64,000 nt of DNA from Haliclona indistincta. Taxonomy: Eukaryota; Porifera; Demospongiae; Haplosclerida; Chalinidae. Location of the stretch: assembly GCA_964017065.1 (NCBI GenBank), contig OZ024787.1, positions 7,206,996-7,270,995 on the forward strand. Reading direction: 5' to 3'. A model generated the notes under the pieces. The model made no database searches. It was not told the DNA's origin and saw nothing but the letters and a program-made list of their open reading frames with translations. This document shows positions 34,785 to 47,170 of this stretch, one piece after another (the first letter of the stretch is position 1; every line of letters starts with the position of its first letter). Position numbers and translations under genes: made by a program.

Positions 34785-37700
34785 ACTCTTGTGATGGCTT
34801 GACCAGGTCAGCATGGCTGCCAACAATGATGATGTGTGATGATCCCTGAGCTGAGCTGCAGGCATTCTCTATGAAACTGATCCAGTAGTCTATGGACTCA
34901 CTTATCTTGTCCATACACTGCCTCAAGTCTATAACACAAACAAAGATAGCGGCAGAATTCCTCATGATGCGTTCCAGTACAGCATCATGACTAGAGTAGT
35001 ACTCTTGCTGTCCTGCGAAATCGTATATTACCATGTTACCAACCTCGTTGACCTTGCTCTCAACATGGAGAGGTATGATTCCAGCAGTGAGGCATTCTAC
35101 ATCAGGAACACGACCTGATGAAAACCTGGAGAAGAAGCCAGTTTTAGTAGCCAAGAGGAGAATCATTTGAGATATCGTTGTCTTGCCTGCTCCACTGTAT
35201 CCAGTTAGGATGAGTTTTGTATATGTGTGCACGGGAAAATCTTTCTCACATTGTGGAAATGATTGGAACAGTTTTAGTAGATCATAGCTGTTTATTTGAG
35301 TAGCAATGTCTACTGGAGTCTCTTTGTTATTGTTCTCAGCCAGTAGGTCAACTTTACCAGTAGATAGTAAATATTGCACAACATTGGCATTGCCATAGCG
35401 ACAAGCAATGTGAAGTGGTGTATCACCATCATTGTCTCTAGTCATTGGATCACAGTGTTGTTCATTGATAAAGTACCTTACCATCTCCAGGTGATTATTG
35501 CTGGCAGCATAGTATAGTGGAGTGCGTCCATTAGATTCCTTTCTGTTGATATCACATTTGTACTTTGTTATTAGGTAAATTGCAATATCCATCCAGCCTT
35601 GGTGAGCTGCCAGGTGGAGCATAGGTAGTCTTCTACAATCTAGTTTCAGCATTGGAGCTTTGTCGTCCTCGTTCCTAGCCAGTGGGTTTACTTTACCAGT
35701 TGATAGTAAGTATTGCACAATATCAATATGGCTATGTTGACAAGCAATGTGAAGTGGTGTATCACCATCATCGTCTCTAGTCATTGGGTCACAGTGTTGT
35801 TCAATGATTAAGTACCTTATCACCTCCAGGTGATTATTGATGACAGCATAGTATAGTGGAGTGCGTCCATTAGATTCCTTTCTGTTGATATCACATTTGT
35901 ACTTTGTTATTAGGTCAATTGCAATATCCATCCAGCCTTGTTGAGCTGCCAGGTGGAGCATAGGTAGTCTTGTTCTAAAATCTATTATGAGCAATGGATG
36001 GTTGCCCTTTTCGTTCCTAGCCAGTGGGTTTACTTTACCAGTGGATAGTAGATATTGTACAATATCAATATGGCTATTATGACAAGCGTAGTGAAGTGGT
36101 GTATTGCCGGCAATGTCTCTAGTCATTGGGTCACAGTGTTGTTCATCAATGAGGTACCTTACCACCTCCAGGTGATTGTTGATGACAGCATAGTATAGTG
36201 GAGTGTGTCCACAAGAGTCTTTACTGTTGATACCGCATTTGTACTTAGATATTAGTTCAATGATGATATCCAACCAGCCATGGGCAGCTGCCATGTGGAG
36301 CAGAGGTAGTCTCACATACTCTTGTGGCATCTCTTCGTTATTGTTCTTAAGCATTTGACCAGTTGATAGTAAGTATTGTACATTGTATTTAGTCATTGGG
36401 TGATAGTGTTGCTTGTTGATAATGTGTCTTACAATTTCCATATGTTTGTTGCAGATGGCATAGTATAGTGGAGTGTGTCCATGAGAGTCCCAATAGATGG
36501 CAGTGTCACACATGTACTTATTTAGTAGATAAATGAATATGTCTGTCCAGCCTTGGTGAGCTGCCAGGTGTAGCATAGGTAGTCTTCTATAATCTATTAT
36601 GAACATTGGAGGTTTGCCATCCTTGTTCCTAGCCAGTGGGTTTACTTTACCAGTGGATAGTAAATAACGCACAATGTCAATATGGCTATTATAACAAGCA
36701 TAGTGAAGTGGTGTATCACCATCATCGTCTCTAGTCATTGGGTCACAGTGTTGTTCAATGATTAAGTACCTTACCACCTCCAGGTGATTGTTGCTGGCAG
36801 CATAGTGTAATGGAGTGCGTCCATGAGTGTCCCTATAGGTGGCGTCACACTTGTACTTATTTAAAAGAGCAATGAATATGTCTGTCCAGCCATGGTGAGC
36901 TGCCAGGTGTAGCATAGGTAGTCTTCTTCTATGATCTAGTTTGAACATTGGAGCTTTGCCATCGTTGTTCTCAGCCAGTGGGTCAACTTTACCAGTGGAT
37001 AGTAAGTATTGCACAACATTAGCATTGCCATAGCGACAAGCAATGTGAAGTGGTGTATTGCCGTTATTGTCTCTAGTCATTGGATCACAGTGTTGGTCAT
37101 TGATAAAGTACCTTACCAACTCCAGGTGATTTTTGATGACAGCATGGTAAAGTGGAGTGCGTCCATGTGAGTCTTTACTGTTGATATTAAATTTGTACTT
37201 AGATATTAGATCATCGATGATATCCAACCAGCTATGGGCAGCTGCCATGTGGAGCAGAGGTAGTCTTACATGTGGCATCTCTTCGTTATAGTTCTTGGCC
37301 ACTTGACCAGTTGATAGTAAGTATTGTACATTGTCTTTAGTCATTGGGTGATAGTGTTGTGTGTTGATAATGTATCTTACAATTTCCATATGTTTGTTGC
37401 TGATGGCATAGTATAGTGGAGTTTGTCCATGAGCGTCCCTATAGTTGGCGGTGTCACTCTTGTACTTAGTTATTAGATCAATAAATACGTCTGTCCAGCC
37501 TTGGTGAGCTGCCAGGTGTAGCATAGGTAGTCTTCTTCTATGATCTAGTATGAATATTGGAGACTTGCCATTCTTGTTCCTAGCCAGTGGGTTTACTTTA
37601 CCAGTGGATAGTAAATAACGTACGATGTCAATATGGCTATTATAACAAGCGCAGTGTAGTAGTGTATTACCATCATTGTCTTTTGTCATTGGGTCACAGT

Positions 37701-38912
37701 GTTGTTCAATGATTAAGTACTGTACCACCTCCAGGTGATTGCTGCTGGCAGCATAGTGTAGTGGAGTGCGTCCATTCGAGTCCTTTATGTTGATATCACT
37801 TCTGTACTTTGTTATTAGGTCAATGGCAATATCCATCCAGCCTTGGTGAGCTGCCAGGTGGAGCATAGGTAGTCTTCTTCTATGATCTATTATATGCATT
37901 GGAGGTTCGCCATCCTTGTTCCTAGCCAGTGGGTTTACTTTACCAGTGGATAGTAAATAACGCACAATGTCAATATCTCTATGACGACAAGCGTAGTGAA
38001 GTGGTGTATTACCATTATTGTCTTTTGTCATTGGATCACAGTGTTGTTCATTGATAAAATACCTTACCACCTCCAGGTGATTGTTGATGACAGCATAGTG
38101 CAGTGGTGTGCGTCCATGAGAGTCCTTACAGTTGGTGTCACACTTGTACTTTGTTATTAGGTCAATGGCAATATCCATCCAGCCTTGGTGAGCTGCCAGG
38201 TGGAGCATAGGTAGTCTTCTTCTATGATCTATTACATGTATATGCATTGGAGGTTCGCCATCCTTGTTCTTAGCCAGTGGGTTTACTTTACCAGTGGATA
38301 GTAAATAACGTACGATGTCAATTTGGCTATTATAACAAGCGCAGTGTAGTGGTGTGTCACCATTATTGTCTCTAGTCATTGGGTCACAGTGTTGTTCATT
38401 GATGAAGTACCTTACCACCTCCAGGTGAATGTTGCTGGCAGCATAGTGTAGTGGAGTGTGTCCATTATTGTCCTTACAGTTGGTGTCACACTTGTACTTA
38501 GTTATTAGTTCAATAATGATATCTATCCAGCCAGTGGTAGCTGCCAGGTGAAGCAGAGAGACCAGTTCAGCATAACCCACACCTGGTACATAGGTTGCTA
38601 TCCTGATGTCAGCTGGTTGTTCTATTAGTGGTAGCAGTCTCTTTGCATCTTGTTTGTTCCTTTGTTTGAATGCCAAAGCACACTCAAACCTCAATTTTTT
38701 CTGTGACATTTCTGCTGTGTTGCCCTTCCCTTTGCAATTTTCTGTCATGTGCTTGTTATGCCCAAACATGGTAAACTATTCTAGACTATGAATCATATTA
38801 TGCACTTCAGCTATTATCAATGCTGTGATATAGTGTGTTTAGATTCAGAATATCCGCACATGCATTCATACTCTATGCTTTTGTAAGCTTAGTTTCTACA
38901 TTATAATGTATA

Positions 38913-39125
38913 TTGACATCTCTGCTGTGCTGGGTATATTCTTTTTGCTATGCCCTTGTTATGGTAAACTAATCTAGACTTTGGATCTTATTATGAAGAC
39001 TGACAGTACTCATATTATGGTTTCTATGTATTTCTAATTCAGAACATGCATCTACACATGCATTCTTCTCTATGCTTTTGTAGTCTTAGTTTCTACAGAT
39101 GGATAAGACTAGCATATTTTGTTGA
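38913..39125. pseudogene. second, ANK1-like 5' flank relic behind ANK3
   Basis: The sequence gacatctctgctgtgctggg...tgttatggtaaactaatctagac resembles the start and upstream flank of ANK1 (6,320-6,560) more than that of ANK3 just beside it. It is a leftover of another ankyrin copy, probably from unequal exchange. Confidence 0.5.
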
Positions 39126-39130
39126 TACAT

Positions 39131-39736
39131 TAACTCTTTAGTGACTGAATTATTTTGACGAAAATTCGGCTTGCTCTAAACTGACAGTTTGTCTTGCGAT
39201 TTCTACAACATGCATTACGCTAGCTGTTCCAAACTAGCACTGTTTTTTCCTGGCATGTCAAAGTTTACGACCATGTACTAAACTCTGAGTTGGCCACTCC
39301 CAATTCGGAACTGAAGCCACTTAAGTGCTGCGACCTCGTCATTTTTCACCCAATTTTGGTCTTCGTTTAGCCCTGGTGACTGATACAAAAACCTGGTGGT
39401 GTCCAGGTGAGCAAACAGCATAGTTTAGACCATATTCTATGCCCAAGTATGCATTTCCGGGCATCCTGAAGCCCCAAAAATGCCGAAAGCGGCGAGGGGC
39501 TCCGCCCCTTCGAACCCCGGGTTAAAGGGGGGACACCCCCCTTTAAAAATCTCCCCGTTCTATATATTTTAGTGGGGAGGCGCGGCGAAAAACAGTGGGT
39601 TTTTTCAGGTAAAGTTAGCTTTTGCAATTAAACTTTATTTGACCTTTCTATAGAGCACTTTTCACACTATTTATGACATCTACAGTAGGTGGAGTCAATT
39701 ATGACGGCTAAATCCGCTATAGGCCCTAAAGGGTTA
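39131..39736. mobile_element. MITE-like element, TIR TTAACCCTTTA (copy 3)
   Basis: Begins ttaactctttagtgactga and ends ggccctaaagggttaa. It is homologous to copies at 190-734 and 782-1,142. It is GC-rich around 39,480-39,600 and has no transposase frame. Confidence 0.6.
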
Positions 39737-39779
39737 AAGTAGGATTCAGAGATATTTTGCAATGAATCTTATAATCAAA

Positions 39780-39875
39780 TGCACCCACCAATGATGACAA
39801 TCTGTGTGCTGACTATCAATTTAAATACTTGAGTCAGGAGCTGGTGTAAACATGAGTGATGGTTGTAGAAGCTCC
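39780..39875 (-). pseudogene. fragment of the B-box gene relic
   Basis: It shares gtgtgctgactat, gagtcaggagctggtgtaaacatgagtgatggttgt and neighbouring bases with 1,470-1,545. It is a short, non-coding remnant. Confidence 0.5.
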
Positions 39876-39960
39876 TAAGTGGAGCAGAGAGACCAACCTG
39901 ACACTCCATATAGCCTTGTACCATGTCCCTTTGAAAAAGGACCTAGTACAGAGTGTCTAC

Positions 39961-40340
39961 AAGAAAATTAAAAAGATTTCTATCGAAATCAAAAGGATGT
40001 AGGGTTGTGAAATCTACCACTGGTCCACAATGTAATCTAACAAGGAACAAGCATGGAATGGTAACACGATTGACTTGCTAACAGACCATAGATCCCTACA
40101 TCAGTGGCTGCTGTGGTTGGCTATAGCTAATTCAGCTAGTTGCTGTTGACTGACACCAGACATGCATTAAATTGAATTGGATTCAGCTTGTGACAAAATA
40201 ATTATTGATCTGATGTACAGCCACTGATGTAGGGATCTATGGTCTGTTAGCAAGTCAATCGTGTTACCATTCCATGCTTGTTCCTTGTTAGATTACATTG
40301 TGGACCAGTGGTAGATTTCACAACCCTACATCCTTTTGCA
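39961..40340. mobile_element. foldback element (copy 2)
   Basis: Arms of 130-150 bp carry the same sequences as 7,671-8,051, including gatccctacatcagtggctg and its reverse complement. The right end is slightly shortened. Confidence 0.8.
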
Positions 40341-41168
40341 GTTCAATATCATCCATGTACTGAGTCGTCTTTGTCATGGTTTCCACAATTGGTTTAGTTT
40401 TCCTGTTGTTGATGGCTTTTATTTATTATTAACAATTTTGAACTTGTAGCTAAAAATATTTGTTATGTGGTAGTCTACATATCAGCTCGCCTACGCATTC
40501 ATGCATGCAGTGCATACGAGCCCCGCCCACACTTATTTGTAGACCTGTACGCCGGTTATAATTATCTGGCAAGCGCAGAATGGCGATCCTACACGAGCTT
40601 GCCCTTATTCGAAGACTCCAGACAAATATGTGTTCTCCATGATCCATACGGCATGGCGATACTCAAGCTAGTGCTTGGTCACGTGCGCTAGCCACTGCTT
40701 GGTCACGTGCGCACGTGTTGCGCAATCACAATAATGGCGTCTAACACTTAGCTGACAATGGATCACGATCGAGAACTCGCGGAATTTAGATTGCCGTTTC
40801 GCTAAAAACAATGTTAAAAAGGCACCTGCCAGGAGAATTTCACGAATGTTCGTGGGTGTTTTGGTCTCGGCACTGCTCGCGTAAAAGCGCTAGGCGAGTT
40901 GAAGAAAGAAAGAAGAAGAAGAAGAAGAAGACGAAGATGACGAAAGTCGATTTTCACCGTTTCCAGGTTCGTCACTTTAGCAACAATTTCGAGCAATCTC
41001 CTTGCTACTGTAAGATGGGGCAACACCAGAGAGCAGATCTAAGTGTCTTTGGACGTATAAAATTCATCACCAGGCGAAATATCAGCGCTTGAACGCTAAT
41101 ACATTGTATGTAGCCGCCATCTTGTTTTCTCGTTCAACCCTACATAGGGAGACACTACCGTGTCTCCC
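40341..41168. repeat. 830-bp repeat segment ending in a hairpin (copy 2)
   Basis: Collinear with 8,052-8,893. It ends with gggagacac-tacc-gtgtctccc at 41,147-41,168. It contains a GAA-rich stretch at 40,900-40,935. Confidence 0.6.
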
Positions 41169-41504
41169 TAATACATGCATGCATTTTAACAATTTTAAGT
41201 GGTAATAACATGGGCATGATGATTTAGGGGAAGGGTGATGTTTTGTCACATGATTATGTTCTTATAAACTACTTCTTGAGAGCTCCTACATGCATTCTTC
41301 GACATTGGTGAGTGTGGAGAAGTGCTAGCAGACAATGAAATGTTTGCTGAAAGTCTATCATCGCGTCAAAGAAAGGACTAGTGTGTCATGGACGCCCAAG
41401 ACAAGTGGTGCTAGTGACATAGCCTGGAGCATACGCAGACAGTCTGTACCAGGTTCTTTTCTGAAAAAGAGCCTGGGAACGAGGCTAGCACTCCACAATA
41501 CACC
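41169..41504. other. no gene recognised; repeat debris
   Basis: AT-rich sequence followed by a block with gcctggagc and gagcctgggaacgaggct. The latter resembles ends of common small repeats but is too short to classify. Confidence 0.35.
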
Positions 41505-41632
41505 TGGTGTGGTTATCCTGATGGCAGCTGGTTGTTTCTATTTGTGGTGCAGTCTCTCAGCATTTTTTCCTTTGCTGACACACACTCACTCTCCATTTTT
41601 TCTGTGACATCTCTGCTGCAGTTGCCATGCCC
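41505..41632 (-). pseudogene. relic of an ANK gene 5' end next to HID1
   Basis: It aligns by eye with the ANK3 5' coding end at 38,570-38,720 (cacctggt..., gcagctggttgtt, gcagtctct, ttttttctgtgacatctctgctg). It abuts the splice acceptor of HID1 exon 41654. It is further evidence that ankyrin copies were lost from this intron. Confidence 0.6.
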
Positions 41633-44503
41633 ATTTCTTCTTCTCTCCCATAGTCATTCTCCACTCCATGGTTCTTGTTCGCTAAGCCCAACAACCATTA
41701 TCTTGTGTTCTATCTGCTTGAGATCATCAACAATATTGTGCAGTACCAGTTTGACGGTATGATACAGCAACTAGATGATCACTATACTGTGTGTTACTCA
41801 TTCCTCAGGTAACACTAATCTGGTCTACTCTGTTGTACGATCAAAACATGTCTTTTATCAGGTAAATATTTTCCAGTGTGCTCGTTCCGATGCAATGATA
41901 TATAGCTCTTTCACCTCCTTAGAACAATTTCTGCTAGGTATTGTTAGAAAAACGAGTTCTATTTATTCAATTTCTATGCTTTGTTGTTGCTTGTGTGTAC
42001 TCAGTGTTTACAGTTGGATTGCTTTGTACTAATGTTTGCCTCTTAGAGTGTTGTCTTTGTGTTTCATTTTTTCCAGTTGGCTTGTCTCTCTCTGATAATG
42101 CCTGTCTCAATGTGTCTCGTAATCGTTCCTCTCGTACTAAATCTACAACAGAGGAACCATCTCCAACCACTCAACAACCGCTTGCCGAGGACAGTGGAGA
42201 GATAGCATCAGACACAAGTGTACAACAGCAGTCACCACCTGGTAAGATAACTGAGAGGGAATACTCTGTGTTACTCAGAATTATTTAGTTGCTGAGGCAG
42301 TGACGGACTCCTCACCTCCTCCTAACCCTCCTCCTCAAACAATGCCCGAGATAACACCACTGAAGAGAGTAGAAATGGAGACAGTAGAGGTGGAGATGGA
42401 GCCAGGAGCTGGTGGCACTGACTCGGTCCCACCCTCACCATCAACCCCACCTGTCACACCCTCACAAACTACACATACCAGCACATACCAGCACATCACT
42501 GACAACCACGCCCACTTCTGTTCAGCCATCGTCCAGTGGAGCTAGCCAAGCAGCTGCCTCTCTTCCCTCTCATGTTGTTCCCTCCTCTAGTGGACCTACC
42601 TTTGCTTCATCTTATGATCTTCCTCCTGTTGTTGGAGCAGGCAAGAGAAAGAAGCAGTCTCGTCCTAGTAACCTACAACAAGCTAAACCAACACTGTATC
42701 CTCTTGGGAGGCAGGTCGCTAGTGGTAACAAGCTTCTTCTAGAGCCCACTACACCTACTGACTTCAAGGCCTCTCCTGAATGGGTACGATAGCTTCTACT
42801 TCTCTCTTCCGTTCCCTCTTGACAACAATTCATTGTGCTTTGTTAGTATGGGTATTGTACTCTTTTTCTCTCTATATTTTTCTTATAAAAGTTAATGTTT
42901 TGGTTTTTACTAGGTTCGTAGCTGGAAGCAGCGTCTTCCTCTGCACACTGTACTGAGATTGCTGCAAGTACTGGTACCACAAGTAGAGAAACTGTGCTCT
43001 GAAAAGTGAGTGATACAATGAAGAATAGTCAACCAAGCATACATAGACAGACAGACAGACAGATAGCTAGACGAGTGCTTTCTTTGTGTGTCGACTGATC
43101 TGAAACTAAATAGCTGAACAAGCTAATAGTATTATCTTGTGTCTCTTTGTTGGTCATACACATGTAGTGAGGTGAAGTTTGAGACTGAGATACTGGAGTA
43201 CCTGAAGAATGGTACACTAGTGGGGCTCCTCCCAGTACCACACCCCATTATCATCAGGAAATATCAGGTATTGACTACTAAAATACACTAAGTAATGTAG
43301 TGATCGTTCTATTGTTTAGATTAGTAGATAGTAGCATTGTGTACTATTATAGTAACGATAGTACTAGTCTCCTCTCTGAGCTCTCTCCTCTCTGAAAAGC
43401 GCAAACTTATGGTACCACAATGGCCCAGCTGACTGAGATCATCCATCTTATGCTTCTGAGGAAATCGGTCAGCTGTTGGAAGACCTTAAAAACAACACCG
43501 CTTTTACCAGCCTGTGGACGTCGTTAGGGCTGAGAGCTCTTGGTCTCCCTTCAGGCCTTGGACTAACTCTTTTTTCCTAGCTGCATTGTATCATTCCTTA
43601 CAGCACCGCTTTATTCCTTCCACTACTTCATTCACTATCTGTATTTGCCTGTCCTATTCATCATTATGCATTGATCATGACTGCTAAAAATGATAGTACT
43701 AGTACAGTAATAATAGTACTGTAGTGCTATCATTACTAATAGCATTACTAGATAATAGCATTGTGATGTGTTTTTTTTGTTTTCATTTTCTTCAGACAAG
43801 TGAGAGTACCGAGATTTGGTTTCACACGTATATCTGGGGCGTGGTGTATGTGAGGTAAGAATGTTGAACCTAACCCATAGACCTGCTATAACAAGCTGTC
43901 TGTCTGTCTGTCTGTCAGGAACTATGAGCCTCCAATCTGGTATGACACCTTCATTAATCTCTTCACTGTTAACCGAAGCCAATAGAGAAGGAAAAAATTG
44001 TACATAAATTATACTGTGTGCAGTGCGTACAGCTGCTTATAATAATCAGATAATCATGAGCTCTATCTCTTAGGACTATTATTATTTTTACTGAAAAATA
44101 CTTGTACCATAACGCCAAAATTTGATAATAAAAAACCTGTATAAAAATATGAAAGTCATCTCAATTACCATGACGACACACATGAATTGTAGTTGTTGCA
44201 AATAAAAATGGGTAAAATTTTGACACTGTGACTGGTCACATACTCTAAGAAAATGACAACAAACTGCTGGTAAGATTACTATCCTAGCTACTGTATGTAG
44301 TAGATAAGAATAATGATTTCTTTTTTTTATAAGTGTTGAACTGTGTCCGTCTGCTCACTCGGCTAATCCCTCTCTTGTTTGAGTCTCCTGACTGGAGGCT
44401 GCTGTTCTGGTCTCCAGCAAACATCTCTGAGGTTGGTACGACCCTCACTACATCAGACACTATCATACACATGTACCAACCTGAGGATAAATGGAGAGTA
44501 CAT

Positions 44504-46436
44504 AACTGTGGCGAGTCTGAGCGAGCCCCACATTGATGGTGACAATGCTCCGCGCCCCGGGGGACCTATCTATGTCGCCTCGATGTTCCCGAGAAGTAGT
44601 ACACGCGCCACGGGTGTTTTTAACTGGCCAAGAACCAATAATTAGATTCACGTAGAAATAATTGCGGTACATACCAAAGCTACATAGCAACCGCAGCAGC
44701 AAGAAAGTTGTTGGTTGCTATGGCTCATTGGCTCCTATTCTTGGTCTGTGACCACTTTCTTAACAACAATGGTTAACTTATGTCCACTGACATGCATATT
44801 ATACCAAGTACGCATGCACCAACTCAACCGTTCGGGAATAGCGCGGCAGCTGACACACCGTACTACACTACAAAGAAAGGCGGTCCCTTTTGATAAAGAT
44901 CTATAGAGGTGGTGCTGAGGTTTTGTTACCTAAACAGTTTCTACTATTCATTGGAGAAAGGTCCAAGGTAGGTATTAAACTATAAATAATCTTGCTTATC
45001 ATTTTTCAGGCACTGTTTTTTAGACTGTTTTGGTAGCCTATTTTTACAACATAATTATAATACATCATACAGACATCAGCATGGAAAAACACGTTCAGCT
45101 CCTCCCAAGGCACTGTAGAATCAGTGCTACAGGGTAGAGTACAGTTCAGTGAAACACAGCACACTCCTTGAAGAGGCATTTGGTGTCAGATGGACACAGG
45201 TCGCCGTCAAATACAGTGCCAGCGTGGCGTGCGGCACACTCTCTCTTTCCTCACAGCAATGTGTACCAATGATCAGCTCAACTTGCTCTACGTCACCATC
45301 ACAAGAGCTACTCATTATGTCAGTTTAATGTCTGCATCAGTAGATGTGTAGATCAAGCCAGGGAGTATCCTGTACTGCACTGTATGCTCTCATCTGTTTC
45401 TGGGATTTCAGATGGAGTAAGTAAATTTACCGCACAAGTTACACTAAATTCAAGCAAGTATTCATGGCATATGCTAAATGCCATGACATTCATGACAGCT
45501 CTAGCCTGCTTGAACCACCAGTCATACAACAGCTTCATAATTAAGCTTTACAATAATCTTTAACACATATCAAAGAACTGCAGGTGTGGACATTGACAAA
45601 CTTATGGCTAGAGGAATGAAAAGTTGGATTTGCTCTCTAAAACCCTCTCAAGCCAAGAAGAAGCAATGACATTAACGCACACACTATATTAAACATCTAG
45701 CATCCACATACAAATCCTTTAGCCATCTATAAATGGCTTACAACAGAGGAATAATAGTAAGCGTACATCCACCGGTTTACCGTGCACAGAAAAATAATAA
45801 GCACAAAGAAAACCTCACCAGTCAATTGTCTACACACCAAGCTTCCTGTCTCACCATGTGCCAGACGTTCAGAAACTTCCAGTTCGCTGTAAACTGCTGA
45901 TAAACCTTTAATAAGCACGCGAGCATAACTCCTAAACGCAGCAACGTATTCGACCGCTTCGAGGGCGAGATTCACCAAAGAGGGTTCTTCTTCGAGGTCA
46001 CGAGACTAACGCCTGTCTATCGCTAATAACAGGGTTAACCCACACTGTAAAACACTAGTCAACACATGGTAACTAGGGCGTTGCTAGGCAGTGTTCGAGT
46101 TTACTCTGACGTCACTACTTGGCCGCGAATCATTGAATAAAAACACCCGTGGCGCGTACGCATTGACCGCGCCCCATGATGTAATCCTCACGTGGCGCGA
46201 TTCAAAATAAGACAGCCAGCATTGGAGACGCCTGGCCCACCTGGATACACTTCTACAAGGCAAGAGTACTATCAGGAAGCGACAACGAGCAGCAGAGTCA
46301 CCTGATCACAGAGCTCTACGACTGGAGCGACAACGGGAATACCAGAGGGCTTACTGTTGTGCATGTAGAAAATTGGAGTGTTCTTGTGCAGCACATAAAT
46401 CAGCTCAGGCTCGCCCCCAGTATTTTATAAATGTAC
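44504..46436. mobile_element. 1.9-kb insertion in HID1 intron 1 of unit 3
   Basis: Units 1 and 2 are continuous across this point (gagagcacatta...ataccctataaaccac). Unit 3 has 1.9 kb in between. Inside, an 18-bp inverted pair, cgcgccacgggtgttttta at 44,604 and its complement at 46,138-46,156, brackets about 1.55 kb. Flanks are CpG-richer than average, and a TGACGTCA site lies at 46,108. Near the right end (about 46,265-46,430) an Arg-rich + frame reads RKRQRAAESPDHRAL, RLERQREYQR, then CCACRKLECSCAAH. Such Arg-rich repeats occur near the N-termini of some transposon proteins; assignment is tentative. Confidence 0.55.
45820..46000 (-). other. possible exon inside the unit 3 insertion
   Basis: A - strand open stretch (EEEPSLVNLALEAVEYVAAF, then SYARVLIKGLSAVYSELEV) has protein-like composition. 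It ends at a possible donor, gactg|gtgagg, near 45,820. There is no in-frame ATG before the upstream stop, and no second exon is convincing. It could be a captured gene piece. I do not recognise it. Confidence 0.25.
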
Positions 46437-46954
46437 TAGTTATACACTATAAACCACAGTCTATTGAAAGCACTATAGTTTGTCAGGTGTATACACTGTT
46501 AGTTATCAGCTATTCTAGATCTGTATCCGTACTCTACACTAGCAGATACAGGATACACTCACAATGTTTTCTCACATGCATGTCTAGTGAAAACATTTTT
46601 GAAATACTCTGCGTTACTCTTGCACTTCATTTTTATTCTCTTTCCTCAGCATAGTGATCATGGTCCTCCTCCTGCTCTAGCACAAGTGTTGCTGGATTCT
46701 TTAGCAGTGAGCACTAAGTTCTCTTTCTCTCCTCTGAATCTCTCTATATTGATGCACTTCTTTATCTTTCTCTCCTTTTAGAACCTCCTGTTCTGTCCTG
46801 ATTTTACTGTTCTTTCTAAGGTTGTTTCAGGACCGGTAAGTCAGCATCACTCACCATCACAGTTCACTTTGTAATATTTTGTTCCACAGGAGAAACCTGA
46901 CGATCTCTCCTCACTTGAGAGCAGTGAATACATCTGGTAACCTACTGTTCTATA

Positions 46955-47110
46955 TCTCTTTCCCTTTCCCGCTCTCTCTCTCCCTCTCTCCCCCTTCCTC
47001 CCTCCCTCTCTCCCTCTCTCCCTCTCTCCCTCTCTCCCTCTCTCCCTCTCTCCCTCTCTCCCTCTCTCCCTCTCTCCCTCTCTCCCTCCCTCCCTCCCTC
47101 CCACCCTCCC

Positions 47111-47168
<58 letters not shown>
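46955..47168. repeat. polypyrimidine (CTCT/CCCT)n tract in HID1 intron
   Basis: About 210 bases of almost pure C and T in the intron between exons 46890-46936 and 47365-47486. Open frames across it are compositional. Confidence 0.95.

Positions 47169-47170
<2 letters not shown>

Larger units (their letters stand above)
32018..38709 (-). pseudogene. ANK3: ankyrin-Roc-COR-Death gene, disrupted in the Roc domain
   Basis: Exons: 38709-33024 (interrupted), 32961-32343, 32292-32018. From the MSQKKL start (an upstream in-frame ATG, MFGHNK, lies at 38,769) there are ten ankyrin blocks, then a Roc domain with GYSGAGKT, DFAGQQEYYSSH and GSHADLVK. At about 34,784 the frame runs into a 350-bp insertion and stops at 34,660. 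Beyond the insertion Roc and COR resume (KSSLVESIAESRAKHLTYGG). A 3-nt insertion then makes an in-frame TAA near 33,851, where ANK1 and ANK2 have CTTCAAGCC. The linker has 22 octapeptide repeats, and the Death exon (GVPSWSVLRAALKQMEEHET) is intact. Repeat number is the largest of the three genes, yet this copy cannot make the full protein as sequenced. Confidence 0.8.
28835..43985 (+). pseudogene. HID1: HID1 copy of unit 2, heavily damaged
   Basis: Exons found: 28835-28932, 29750-29904, 30075-30153, 30638-30699, then after the ANK3-bearing intron 41654-41756, 41809-41861, 42077-42241, 42289-42783, 42914-43005, 43168-43267, 43796-43854, 43919-43985. It shares the exact six-exon deletion of unit 1. 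It has also lost the next three exons by a deletion joining tgatttctaact to gctttttcgcggg near 29,515, which puts the first two remaining exons out of phase. Exon 42077 carries a 2-nt TC insertion, and exon 42289 a 10-bp duplication of cacataccag (about 42,475-42,495). This copy cannot encode HID1. Confidence 0.85.
28758..44257 (+). repeat. tandem segmental duplication unit 2 (15.5 kb)
   Basis: Bounded by the same junction sequence after 28,757 and 44,257. It contains HID1 middle exons, ANK3 antisense, a repeat-rich block, and HID1 3' exons. Confidence 0.85.
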
